A DNA stretch of 64,000 nt from JAUWKC01 sp035527845. GTDB lineage: Bacteria; Planctomycetota; Phycisphaerae; Sedimentisphaerales; Anaerobacaceae. This document shows positions 34,690 through 43,461 of the stretch, piece after piece (the stretch's first letter is position 1; each line of letters begins with the position of its first letter). A program made the position numbers and the translations under genes. Location: NCBI GenBank assembly GCA_035527845.1, contig DATKZT010000106.1, positions 10,742 to 74,741 of the forward strand, in the 5' to 3' direction. The notes beneath the pieces are model-generated. The model saw only the letters and a program-made list of their open reading frames with translations, did not search any database and was not told where the DNA came from.

Positions 34690-36546
34690 ATGGACGAAAG
34701 ACCATTATTCAATGACGGCCTGGGCAGGATGACTTTGGGAATCTGTATCCTGGTCGTTGGCGGGTTGTGGCATTGCGTGGCTGTTACCGCGCTTGGTGCG
34801 GCCCCCGCCCGGCGCGCGGCCATACTCTCCTCAAAGGAAATCCGAGAATCCGGGCTGAGCGACCTGCTGACGGTCCAAATGCAGGAACTGCCGGGGGTCG
34901 AACTTGTCGAGCGGGATTTGCTGAAGAGCGTCATGAACGAGGTGGGTCTTTTCATGATGTTGGGCGCAGATCAGCCGGAAAACCGCCGGAAGGCCGGTGC
35001 GCTCCTCAAAGCCGACATACTTGTCCTATTGACTGTAGAGCAAATTGCAGAAGAAAAGAGAATCAAGGTGATTATAAGCGAATGTTCAAATGGAGCACGT
35101 CTGCGGGTCGGCTGGGTGCTTTACGACGCCCGCTACATACACGGCGCCTGCCGCGACCTTATGAAGATCGTAAGGGAGACCCTGGCACGTTTCGAGGGTG
35201 GCGTTAAGCAGATAGTAGGCGTTTCCTATTTCGTCTCAAGAAACCTCGTTCACAACTACGACCATCTCCAGGCAGGCTATGCCAACCTGTTGTCAAGCGC
35301 CTTGTCGTCCTCGCCCGGAGTGGCCGTGATCGAAATAGAGGAAGCACGCTCTCTCAGGCTTGAGGAGGAGCTTGCCGGCGATATGCAGACCGACCGGGTG
35401 GTACCCCTTTTTGTGCAAGGTGAGTTCAGGGTTCAGAACCCCGGTTCCAAAGAGCAAGCCAGGGTTAATATGACAGTTACCATTTCCGATAGCTCAGGTA
35501 CTATCAGGCAGATGGACTACAACGACCTGCCTATGGACGGAGCGGCCGGCTTTCTAACTGATGACGTCCGGCTGGAAGTCCTAAGGTTGTCAAGAAGCCC
35601 CTCACTAAAGACGCTGGACAAAGAAAAACAATTCGCACGGTTGGTAGCGGACGCCTCAGAGTTTGCTATAGTTGGGGAGTGGAAATACTCTATAGGCATG
35701 AGAGAAGCTGCCGTGCTCCTGAAGCCTGATTCAGTGGCACAGAGGCGTAAGCTCATTTACGAATACCTTGGCGTAGATAAACCTCGGTTTGCTCTTGAGC
35801 ACCTTGAGGCTATGATATACCGCCATCTCATATCAATTGGCGAGGCTGTAACACTCAGCGATAAATGTATTCGTCGCTTGTGTGGCGTCTATCCGTTTGG
35901 GGTACCCGCAAAGATACGGTCCTGCAGACGAGACTTTCTTCTGACAGCGTATTTGGAGATACTGAAGTTAGAGCCTTCGGGTCCTGAACCCTGGACGCAA
36001 GACCATCAACGGTGGTATGAGTTTCTCATTCCGCAGTGGCTCTCGTGTCACTATATGCACGGGTGCCCGACTAAGCAAGACCTGGACTTTTGTTTGCATT
36101 TTCACGAGGAGATTCTACCTGAGGAAGCAGAACCCACAAAAGGCTTTATTGTATTGCTGAATGGTCACTGCGATCCCGGGTGGAGCAAGAGATGCACGGG
36201 TATCCACTCGGAGCCGCTTTACTTCGCCAAACATCCTGAACATTTCTCAGAGCAGGACTTTCTTGATTTTATTACTGCAATGAGCCGCTCCAAAAGACCG
36301 TTGCCTCGTCTATATGGCCGGTACGCTCTATTACAGCACCAGTATCATAAGAGGCTCAGAGAAAAGGAGCGAATGGATGATCTTTGCAGCGAAGCTCGGT
36401 CGCTTACGGATGAGGCCAGGAAGCTCGAGGCCTTCGGTGTTTTGGCCGGTGCAGTTGGAGAGTTGTTGCAGAAGATAGAAAAGCATATTCGGGATAATAG
36501 TGATGGAGACAAGGGCATCACGCGCGGAGCACGTGTGAATGAGTGA
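34690..36546 (+). CDS. CsgG-like secreted protein 3
   Basis: 618 aa. An N-terminal hydrophobic leader (TLGICILVVGGLWHCVAVTAL) is followed by a CsgG-like domain: LLTVQMQELPGVELVERDLLKSVMNEVGL and ALLKADILVLLTVE, matching the LVER...GxLLxADxLV pattern of the two preceding proteins. A second domain (VSYFVSRNLVHNYDHLQAGYANLL, VAVIEIEEARSLRLEEEL) may be another divergent copy. The C-terminal half is helical with no recognisable domain. Starts 26 bases after the previous stop. Function unknown; probably acts with its two relatives. Confidence 0.62.
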   Translation: MDERPLFNDGLGRMTLGICILVVGGLWHCVAVTALGAAPARRAAILSSKEIRESGLSDLLTVQMQELPGVELVERDLLKSVMNEVGLFMMLGADQPENRRKAGALLKADILVLLTVEQIAEEKRIKVIISECSNGARLRVGWVLYDARYIHGACRDLMKIVRETLARFEGGVKQIVGVSYFVSRNLVHNYDHLQAGYANLLSSALSSSPGVAVIEIEEARSLRLEEELAGDMQTDRVVPLFVQGEFRVQNPGSKEQARVNMTVTISDSSGTIRQMDYNDLPMDGAAGFLTDDVRLEVLRLSRSPSLKTLDKEKQFARLVADASEFAIVGEWKYSIGMREAAVLLKPDSVAQRRKLIYEYLGVDKPRFALEHLEAMIYRHLISIGEAVTLSDKCIRRLCGVYPFGVPAKIRSCRRDFLLTAYLEILKLEPSGPEPWTQDHQRWYEFLIPQWLSCHYMHGCPTKQDLDFCLHFHEEILPEEAEPTKGFIVLLNGHCDPGWSKRCTGIHSEPLYFAKHPEHFSEQDFLDFITAMSRSKRPLPRLYGRYALLQHQYHKRLREKERMDDLCSEARSLTDEARKLEAFGVLAGAVGELLQKIEKHIRDNSDGDKGITRGARVNE

Positions 36547-36651
36547 TGCAAACACCGCCTGCTGCGCACAGGTGCGGCTCGTCAGGAACAAGAGCAGGAA
36601 TCGACAATGGATCAGTATGGTTTTTTTCCTGTATGTTGAGAGGACAGCCCC

Positions 36652-39249
36652 ATGATCGACCGGAAATGGATTAACAACCACCCCAAAACGGCGGCCCTTG
36701 TAGCGTTACTTGCGCTCCTTATGTTGATTGTCACGGCAACAGTGACCTATCTGCCACAGATACGGGAGCAATTAGAGTCCAGAAGGCGGCTACGTCAACA
36801 TGAGCTGAGGATGACCACAAGAAGAAAGTACGCGCCTCCAGTTGTCACAGCCAGGCTGGCTTTTGAAAAGGTCCTGCTGACTGTGAAGGAGTTGTCGGGC
36901 GAGGTCCGTCCGCTCAAGAGGAGGGGCGATGCCATCGGGTGCGGCGATTCGGTGGACGTGATGTGGTTTCGCGACCAGGTTCTCTTTATGAAAGAAAAAG
37001 GGCTGTTCGAGCAGGTGCTTGTGGCCGGCAACACTCCTTTCAGTGATTTGGAATGGGACGGGCGCAACATCTGGGTGAGTATTCCACAAAAGGGCGTTTG
37101 GATTTTGGACACCAGCGGTCAAATTGTCGCAGAGGTCGGTTCCAAGGACGGCCTGCCTCCCGGAGAAAATGGGCTGCTGCTGCATACCGTCGGGCCTGGA
37201 AGGATGTTTGCCGTCGGCTCATTCGGGCCGCGAGACAGGGGATGGTGTGCCATTGTAGAATACAAGAACGGCAAGCCTTCGATAAATGTCTTCCACGAAG
37301 CGAGGCGGGTTCCGTCGAAGCTCGACGAGAAAGACGAGAAAAAGGAGATTAGACACGATCCTTATGTCGTCTTTAGGCCTTGCAGGATTAGCGAATGCCT
37401 GGCTTTCACACAAGATTTCGACCCGAACATTGTTTATTACAAGCACTATTCGGTTCGTTCACATCAAGCCGGTGGCCGGAGGACACTGTTCATACACCGG
37501 TGCAAAACGAAGCTCAGCGAGCATACATTTATATATCCCTTGGAAGTGGATTTAGATACTTTGGACGTCCGTGTCGCTTCACAGAAGAGCATCTCTTTGG
37601 TAAGCAGCGATCCAGGGCTCGACTATGAAGGCAAGACCTATTTTCCGGGAAAGGTGTGGTACTGCATGGATCCAAACACTCGCCGAAAGGAGAAACTGGT
37701 GACCCGGGGGCAGCTGCCGGACCCCTACGGCTCGCTGGGCGGCTACTGGGTATCTGCACACTACGGCCTTGCAGGATGGACCGCTGACAGGCAGCTCTAT
37801 CAGATAAGAGTTACCGATGAGGAGAACGACATGACGCCGCCTCCCCCGGGTGAGGATAAATATTATCACGTTCTTGTGTTCGAAGATGCAAATGGTTCAA
37901 AACCGCAGGGGATCAGAAGTGTGCGTTTAGAAATACATCGCCAAGGTCAACCTACTCTCAAATACCCAGCCGGGATCTCTGGAAGGAGCGGATATTACCC
38001 GGTCGGTAGATACGAGGCCTCTGGAACCACAACCATAAGTGAAGGCAAGAGGCGCAAGGAGGTCAAGGTCTGTGACTTTGAGCCGATTGAGGTAACCAAA
38101 GACAGCCCCGTGCGTTTGGTTTTTAGAACAAAACCTGCGAAAACCCCGGACACTGTTGAGACCGGGCCGGTCACTGCTGCTGTATCTGCGAAAGTGGCCG
38201 TGCAGCCGCCGCCTACGGTCGTCCCTTCACTGGACGCAAATAATATCAAGCAGGAAGGTGTGAAAAAAGACGACATTATCCTGTATACCGGCCAGGTTGT
38301 ACACGCTATCACAGGCGAGCCAATGGCAGGCGCATTTGTGATGACAAGACGTAGCGGCAATTTGGCTTGGATTACACCGGAGGAATGGAAGCAGCTTCAT
38401 AAACTTCCAATCAATCCTTCTCTGGGCGACGAGGCACTGTGGCCTATAAAGAACATCAGCTCTTCCAAGCTTCCGCAGATAGTTAGAACAGACGCCAACG
38501 GCGGATTTGAGATGAGACTCAGCCGCGCCAGTCGACTGCAAGAGCTGGTCGCTTTTGAAGAGAATTTCCTGAGTACTGCGCTTTGGCACAGGCATTTTGG
38601 ACCAGCCGAGGATGGACGCGTAGAAGTGCCGCCGATTCCGATTTTTCCCGCCGCAAAAATCAAGGTCACGCCATTTGTAGACGTTGACCCCTTTGCTGAG
38701 CCGAGTATGTTTGTTATCCCTGCTCACCTTCGACCCAGACTTATTATTGATGAGGACAAGAACCCTTCCTGGGTCGCCACTTTTTCCAGCATGTACGGAT
38801 CTTCCATCTCCAAGCCACAATTAGAGATGGGCCAACCACAGGCCTTCTATGTTCCGGCAGAATCAAGACTGGGAATTCTGTTGGAAGTGTCTCAAGACTA
38901 TTTCTACGCAGCGGGCGTTCTGGAGATCACAAATCTTAAACACGGCGAGATCCTCGACCTAGGTCTCCAGGAGTTTAAGCGTACGATGAAGATTGTTTTG
39001 AAGGTGCTTGATTCGGCAGACGAACCTGTGGTGGGTAGAAAACTAAGAAAGCACCCTGATGGTTTCTCCTACAATATAGATCCCCACAAGACTAACAAGG
39101 AAGGTTTGACTACCTTCTACGTGAGACCCAATAGCGAGGCTAAGTTCGACGTACTTTGTACTTGTCCTGGGGAGCACATAGTCAAGACAGTGGAGTTCAA
39201 AATCGGCGGCCGAGAGGATGAAGGTAAGGACTTCACGATTCAGCTATAG
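36652..39249 (+). CDS. Membrane-anchored beta-propeller protein with carboxypeptidase-regulatory-like domains
   Basis: 865 aa. One N-terminal membrane helix (AALVALLALLMLIVTATVTYL, about 14-34) with no cleavage site, then a coiled linker and propeller-type blades (PFSDLEWDGRNIWVSIPQKGVWILDTSG). The second half contains beta-sandwich segments of CarboxypepD_reg type: TGQVVHAITGEPMAGAFVMTRR with TDANGGFEMRL, and later DSADEPVVGRKLRK...NKEGLTTFYV. Such domains are structural or carbohydrate-binding in secreted proteins. It ends the CsgG operon, 105 bases after the previous gene. Function unknown. Confidence 0.62.
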   Translation: MIDRKWINNHPKTAALVALLALLMLIVTATVTYLPQIREQLESRRRLRQHELRMTTRRKYAPPVVTARLAFEKVLLTVKELSGEVRPLKRRGDAIGCGDSVDVMWFRDQVLFMKEKGLFEQVLVAGNTPFSDLEWDGRNIWVSIPQKGVWILDTSGQIVAEVGSKDGLPPGENGLLLHTVGPGRMFAVGSFGPRDRGWCAIVEYKNGKPSINVFHEARRVPSKLDEKDEKKEIRHDPYVVFRPCRISECLAFTQDFDPNIVYYKHYSVRSHQAGGRRTLFIHRCKTKLSEHTFIYPLEVDLDTLDVRVASQKSISLVSSDPGLDYEGKTYFPGKVWYCMDPNTRRKEKLVTRGQLPDPYGSLGGYWVSAHYGLAGWTADRQLYQIRVTDEENDMTPPPPGEDKYYHVLVFEDANGSKPQGIRSVRLEIHRQGQPTLKYPAGISGRSGYYPVGRYEASGTTTISEGKRRKEVKVCDFEPIEVTKDSPVRLVFRTKPAKTPDTVETGPVTAAVSAKVAVQPPPTVVPSLDANNIKQEGVKKDDIILYTGQVVHAITGEPMAGAFVMTRRSGNLAWITPEEWKQLHKLPINPSLGDEALWPIKNISSSKLPQIVRTDANGGFEMRLSRASRLQELVAFEENFLSTALWHRHFGPAEDGRVEVPPIPIFPAAKIKVTPFVDVDPFAEPSMFVIPAHLRPRLIIDEDKNPSWVATFSSMYGSSISKPQLEMGQPQAFYVPAESRLGILLEVSQDYFYAAGVLEITNLKHGEILDLGLQEFKRTMKIVLKVLDSADEPVVGRKLRKHPDGFSYNIDPHKTNKEGLTTFYVRPNSEAKFDVLCTCPGEHIVKTVEFKIGGREDEGKDFTIQL

Positions 39250-39454
39250 GAGGCTGCCGTTTCTTGCATCTCGAGCTGTAAGGACCACTCGTTCCCCCAT
39301 ATCCCCTACCTGAGCGTCACTTCAGTTCTGACCCTGACAGCTCACAAACCGCCGGAAAGCCGAAACTTCTTGACCAATTTGAGAAAAAGGCTGTATAATA
39401 GATTGTAACTGGCAGCATCAGGTGCAGTTACGAGATAATAGGAGAGGTACGGTA

Positions 39455-40123
39455 ATGGATACCATGGGTCGGCCCCAACTGGCGTTTCCGTCGCCGGCCA
39501 GGCTTTTCACGCCTGGCGTCACTGTCATACTTATTCTTTCACTAATCGGGTTTCTGCTGTCTGTTTTTGCTTCAGGTATGGCCATGGAGCTTCTGGCGCT
39601 TAGCGCCCGGCATGTTCTGCACGGAAGAGTATGGCAGTTGATGACATATCCTTTCGTGGAGAGCCTGCCGATGAATCTCATCTTCACCATGCTGATGGTG
39701 CTGTTTGTCGGAAGCGCTATCGAACGTGAATGGCGAACTGCGTCCTTCTTGCTGCTCTGGCTCGTTATCACGGTCGTCTGCGGTGTAATATGGGTTCTCG
39801 TGAATTTGCTCTTAGGTTATGATTCTGTCGGGTCTGGGGCGTCAGCCTGTTCCTACGGCTTTATCGCCGCTCTCGGACTGCTGTTTCGCGGCAAATCTTT
39901 TTTCGTTCTCTTTGCCACTGTTAAGGCGGAATATCTTGCAATGATTCTCATAGGCATCGCCATTATAATGAACATCATGACACCGATGAATTTGGTTTGG
40001 GTCATGGGGGCATTGGTGGCATACGTTTACGTGAAGCTGTGCTGGCGCGTCGGTGCGAAAAAGAGCAGAAATGTCGGGCCGAGAGGACGAAGCAGGCCGG
40101 ATAGTTTTGTGGATATAGACTGA
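39455..40123 (+). CDS. Rhomboid-like membrane protein, probably without protease activity
   Basis: 222 aa from the ATG at 39455 with GGAGAGG upstream. Six or so membrane helices. VWQLMTYPFVE, NLIFTMLMVLFVGSAIEREW and GSGASACSYGFIAALGLLF (126-144) mirror the rhomboid fold, with Ser130 at the place of the catalytic serine. The usual second catalytic residue, His in the last helix before GAL, is absent (NLVWVMGALVAYVY). This points to a pseudo-rhomboid. It is the first gene of a nine-gene tight operon; the next gene starts after five bases. Confidence 0.65.
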   Translation: MDTMGRPQLAFPSPARLFTPGVTVILILSLIGFLLSVFASGMAMELLALSARHVLHGRVWQLMTYPFVESLPMNLIFTMLMVLFVGSAIEREWRTASFLLLWLVITVVCGVIWVLVNLLLGYDSVGSGASACSYGFIAALGLLFRGKSFFVLFATVKAEYLAMILIGIAIIMNIMTPMNLVWVMGALVAYVYVKLCWRVGAKKSRNVGPRGRSRPDSFVDID

Positions 40124-40128
40124 GCAAG

Positions 40129-40959
40129 ATGGTTGTTGAAGCATACAGAGAAGTCGCTGAGCGTATCACTCTCGCACGAGAAGCTTTAAGGTGCTGCAGC
40201 CTTTGTCCGCGTCAGTGTCGTGTAGACCGCATTGCGGGGGAAAAGGGCTATTGTGGTCTGGACGACAAACTCCGATGTTTCCGCGAAATATTATATTGTG
40301 GTGAGGAGCGTGAGTTAGTACCCTCGCATCAGATTCATCTTGCCGGATGCAATCTTCGGTGCGAGTTCTGCCTGGTGGCGGAATGGAACGAACAGCCGTG
40401 GGCGGCAGAAGAGGTGGATTTCGATTATCTTGTCAAGAGGATTTCCGACCGCTGCCGACAAGGGGCAAAGACCCTCAATTTCCTGGGCGGCGAACCGGCG
40501 GTGAACGTGTATGGGATTCTGGAATTACTGGAGCGAGTAGGGCCAGGCGTTAGGGTGGTGTGGAACTCCAACATGTATTACGGTGACATAGTCGACGCAC
40601 TCATAAATGGACTGGTGGACGTGTATCTTGCCGATCTCAAGTGCGGCAGCGCCGACTGTGCAGAGCTGCTGCTCGGAGTGAAAGACTACGGGATGGTGGC
40701 AAAGCAGAATATCCTGAAAGCATGCGAACACGGTGACGTAATTGTCCGGCATGTGGTACTTCCGGGCCACCGCGAGTGCTGCCTCAAGCCAGTACTTAGC
40801 TGGTTGGCTGCGGAGGCGCCCGCAGTGAAGCTTAGTCTCCGAGGCAATTATGTGCCGCCTGCAGAAGCAGTGGCGGCGCCAAAGGAGTACCTTGGAGAAG
40901 AAGATATGCAAAATGCGGTGTATCTGGCCGAAAGTATGGGATTGAAGCTGATCGAATGA
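40129..40959 (+). CDS. PflA-like radical SAM protein
   Basis: 276 aa. An N-terminal Cys-rich block (CCSLCPRQCRVDRIAGEKGYCGL) precedes the radical SAM cluster motif CNLRCEFC near residues 79-86. TLNFLGGEPAVN and VVWNSNMYYGDIVDALI are standard for the COG1313/PflX-like group of putative activating enzymes. The protein modified, if any, is unknown. Its stop overlaps the next start (ATGA). Its presence in an operon with an AAA ATPase and secretion-type proteins is unexplained and suggests a post-translational modification step. Confidence 0.85.
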   Translation: MVVEAYREVAERITLAREALRCCSLCPRQCRVDRIAGEKGYCGLDDKLRCFREILYCGEERELVPSHQIHLAGCNLRCEFCLVAEWNEQPWAAEEVDFDYLVKRISDRCRQGAKTLNFLGGEPAVNVYGILELLERVGPGVRVVWNSNMYYGDIVDALINGLVDVYLADLKCGSADCAELLLGVKDYGMVAKQNILKACEHGDVIVRHVVLPGHRECCLKPVLSWLAAEAPAVKLSLRGNYVPPAEAVAAPKEYLGEEDMQNAVYLAESMGLKLIE

Positions 40960-41150
40960 AAAACAAGCCCTACAAACGAAAACCAGGTGATTTTGAGATC
41001 CGCATTCTCAGTAATGGTCGGGTCGTGATGATTGCACCGGACGAAATGCTGCTGGACCTTGCCAAACAGATTGAATCGAAAGCCGATACGATTTATTCCG
41101 TAATGGAGACAGCCAAAGATGCCGGAAAACAAGCCAGCAAAAGTGAGTGA
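40956..41150 (+). CDS. Small conserved-looking protein (64 aa) upstream of the AAA ATPase
   Basis: 64 aa, no cysteines, charged, with EIRILSNGRVVMIAPDEMLLDLAKQIES in the centre: a short beta hairpin then a helix. No family recognised. It overlaps the radical SAM gene by four bases, and its end overlaps the start of the ATPase gene by 32 bases, which strongly supports real translation. Small size and coupling suggest an accessory or adaptor of the ATPase. Confidence 0.6.
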   Translation: MKNKPYKRKPGDFEIRILSNGRVVMIAPDEMLLDLAKQIESKADTIYSVMETAKDAGKQASKSE

Positions 41151-42732
41151 GCAAATTACCGCTAACCAGAACGGCAGAAAGGAAATGAGTGAATTGGAGG
41201 TGCTCATCAGGGCCCGTTACCCTCTCATATATGTGATAAGCTGGGAGGAACAGCGTGTCTTGGCGGCAGTCTCGAAGATAGCCTCAAAACTTGGTAAGAA
41301 TGTGTTCGAGTGGTCGGTAAACACAGGACTCGTGCCTGCAGGAAGCAATGTCCAGTCCCAGAAACATCGTGATACCGCGACCCAGGACCCTCTTGTCGCG
41401 CTCGGCAACGTTATTGAACACATGGACCCGGCTCTTTACATGTTCAAAGACCTGCATCCTTTTCTCAAAGGGCAAAACATGTCCGTAATTCGGCGGCTGC
41501 GGGAAGCCGCGCTGTCGCTTAAGAATACGTACAAAACGATAGTCATAGTAAGTCCGATGTTTGAGATGCCGCCGGAGCTCGAAAAGGATATGACTCTGCT
41601 GGATTTTGATTTGCCGACGGAAAAAGACTTTGCCGTGCTTCTGGGCAGAGTTATCGACGAAGTGAAGGACAATCCCAAGCTGGACGTGAAAGTGGACGGC
41701 ACGACGCGGGAGCAAATAGTGCATGCATTGCTGGGGCTTACACTGGCAGAGGCCGAGAACGTTTTGGCCAAGACTCTTGTGCAGAACCGCGGCCTGGGCG
41801 GTACTAGCCTGAAGGTCATCAACAACGAGAAAAAGCAGACCATCCGCAAGAGCGGCTTGCTGGAGTTCTATGATGCCGAGGAAAACATTGATTCTGTGGG
41901 TGGGCTGGACGCGCTGAAGAGCTGGCTTGCAAGGCGGACAGTCGCTTTTACAGACCAGGCCCGCGCGTTCGGGCTTCCCGCCCCAAAAGGTGTCTTGTTG
42001 CTTGGGGTACAGGGTTGCGGCAAAAGCCTGATGGCCAAGACTATAAGTAATGCATGGCGCCTTCCGCTTCTTCGTTTTGACGTTGGACGTGTTTTTGGAA
42101 GCCTCGTCGGCTCTTCGGAGTCAAACATCCGCAGGGCCATAAAGGTTGCAGAGTCCGTGTCACCGGTGGTGTTTTGGATCGACGAGATTGACAAGGCGTT
42201 CCGCGGCTCTCGCGGCAGCGGCGGAGCCACAGACGCGGGCACCTCTGCGCGGGTCTTCAGCTCGTTCCTGACCTGGCTGTCGGAAAAAAAGGCCCCCGTT
42301 TTTGTCGTAGCTACGGCCAATGATGTTTCGATGCTTCCGCCGGAACTGCTGCGCAAAGGTCGTTTTGACGAGATATTCTTTGTGGATCTGCCGCTATTTG
42401 CCGAGCGCAAGGACATCTTTCGTGTTCATCTGGCCAAGAGGAAGATCGATCCGTCACGGTTTGACCTCGACACTCTTGCAAGATCATCGGGAGGATACAG
42501 TGGCGCGGAAATCGAGGAAGCTATAGTCAGTGCGATGTTCGATGCGTTCTATGAAAAGGGAGAGCTGACCACAGAGCGTCTGCTGGCAGGCTTGCAGCAA
42601 ACCGTGCCGTTATCGAAGACGATGAGTGAAGATGTTGACAATCTTCGCAAATGGGCGGAAGGCAGGGCCCGGTTGGCAACGAGTGCTGAAGCCGCCGGGA
42701 GCGGCGAGGAAAGACGCAAATTGGAAATATAG
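41119..42732 (+). CDS. Ycf46-type AAA+ ATPase
   Basis: 537 aa. The N-terminal domain begins ELEVLIRARYPLIYVISWEEQRVL, characteristic of the Ycf46 family, followed by HMDPALYMFKDLHPFL and an APase-inactive-looking first module. The AAA module has Walker A GVQGCGKS (296-303), Walker B VFWIDE (351-356), a sensor-1 region VVATAND and arginine fingers in LLRKGRFDE (411-417). An ATG at 41185 is an alternative start. Ycf46 relatives occur in plastids and cyanobacteria and, in other bacteria, beside DUF1257 and DUF2997 genes, exactly as here. Likely a remodelling ATPase; the substrate is unknown. Confidence 0.88.
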   Translation: MPENKPAKVSEQITANQNGRKEMSELEVLIRARYPLIYVISWEEQRVLAAVSKIASKLGKNVFEWSVNTGLVPAGSNVQSQKHRDTATQDPLVALGNVIEHMDPALYMFKDLHPFLKGQNMSVIRRLREAALSLKNTYKTIVIVSPMFEMPPELEKDMTLLDFDLPTEKDFAVLLGRVIDEVKDNPKLDVKVDGTTREQIVHALLGLTLAEAENVLAKTLVQNRGLGGTSLKVINNEKKQTIRKSGLLEFYDAEENIDSVGGLDALKSWLARRTVAFTDQARAFGLPAPKGVLLLGVQGCGKSLMAKTISNAWRLPLLRFDVGRVFGSLVGSSESNIRRAIKVAESVSPVVFWIDEIDKAFRGSRGSGGATDAGTSARVFSSFLTWLSEKKAPVFVVATANDVSMLPPELLRKGRFDEIFFVDLPLFAERKDIFRVHLAKRKIDPSRFDLDTLARSSGGYSGAEIEEAIVSAMFDAFYEKGELTTERLLAGLQQTVPLSKTMSEDVDNLRKWAEGRARLATSAEAAGSGEERRKLEI

Positions 42733-42767
42733 TGACGTGAAATTATTCCAACAGAAAGGAACAGACC

Positions 42768-43238
42768 ATGAGTGCCGTGTTAGTTCTTACGCCGATAATA
42801 ATAGCTAATTGGCCGGTGATCGCTGCGGCGGTTGCAGGCGCAGCGTCCGCGATGGGGCTAATCGTCAAGGAATCGGTAAAAGAAACCATTGCGGAACACC
42901 AGAGCAACCTCGAGCAAAATGTGGAGGTCGAGCTTTCTGACAGCCAGGTCCTGTCCCAAAGCCTCGCGACGGACAGGGAAATCGTGCTGACTAAGGGAGC
43001 GGTTGAACTGCGGGTGAGACGTGACGAGCGAGGTCGCTGCACCGTGTGCGCAAAAGGAATTGGACATAGTGAAGCGGAACTCAGACAGATAGCGACTGAA
43101 TTTACTCAGAAGTTGACGCAGTGTTTTGTTTATGACAAGGTAATGAGGGAGCTGAAGAACAAACGCTTTCGAGTCGTTAATGAGGAAGTTATGGAAGATG
43201 AAAGCGTTCGGATACACGTTCGCAGGTGGGTGGATTAG
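42768..43238 (+). CDS. DUF1257-like (Ycf35-like) protein
   Basis: 156 aa. Residues 5-35 are hydrophobic (LVLTPIIIANWPVIAAAVAGAASAMG), perhaps a membrane anchor unusual for the family. The rest fits DUF1257: KGAVELRVRRDERGRCTVCAKG, then EFTQKLTQCFVYDKVMRELKNKRFRVVNEEVMEDESVRIHVRRW, corresponding to the LTQRYAYHKV...EVxEDGSIxLxVxRW pattern. Follows the ATPase by 35 bases and precedes the DUF2997 gene by three. Its function is unknown in all lineages; the conserved neighbourhood implies partnership with the ATPase. Confidence 0.7.
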   Translation: MSAVLVLTPIIIANWPVIAAAVAGAASAMGLIVKESVKETIAEHQSNLEQNVEVELSDSQVLSQSLATDREIVLTKGAVELRVRRDERGRCTVCAKGIGHSEAELRQIATEFTQKLTQCFVYDKVMRELKNKRFRVVNEEVMEDESVRIHVRRWVD

Positions 43239-43241
43239 ACT

Positions 43242-43454
43242 ATGGCACAACACGACGTTGAAATTACGATATCGAAAACCGGCGAAGTAAAAGTCCATAT
43301 CAAAGGCGCCAAAGGAAAGAGCTGCATGGCATATTCGAAATGGTTGGCGGAGGTTATCGGCAAAGTTAAAGCCGAACAGTTGACAAGCGAATACTACGAA
43401 CCTGAGACCAAGGCACGGATTAACCTTGAACAGGACTTGAGAACGCAGGGATAA
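43242..43454 (+). CDS. DUF2997 family protein
   Basis: 70 aa. The pattern VEITISKTGEVKVHIKGAKGKSC...W...VIGKVKAEQLTSEYYEP matches DUF2997, a small beta-rich protein found next to DUF1257 and Ycf46-type ATPase genes. The single conserved Cys (about residue 28, GKSC) is notable. Three bases after the previous stop and seven before the next start. No biochemical role is known. Confidence 0.78.
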   Translation: MAQHDVEITISKTGEVKVHIKGAKGKSCMAYSKWLAEVIGKVKAEQLTSEYYEPETKARINLEQDLRTQG

Positions 43455-43461
43455 CACATCG

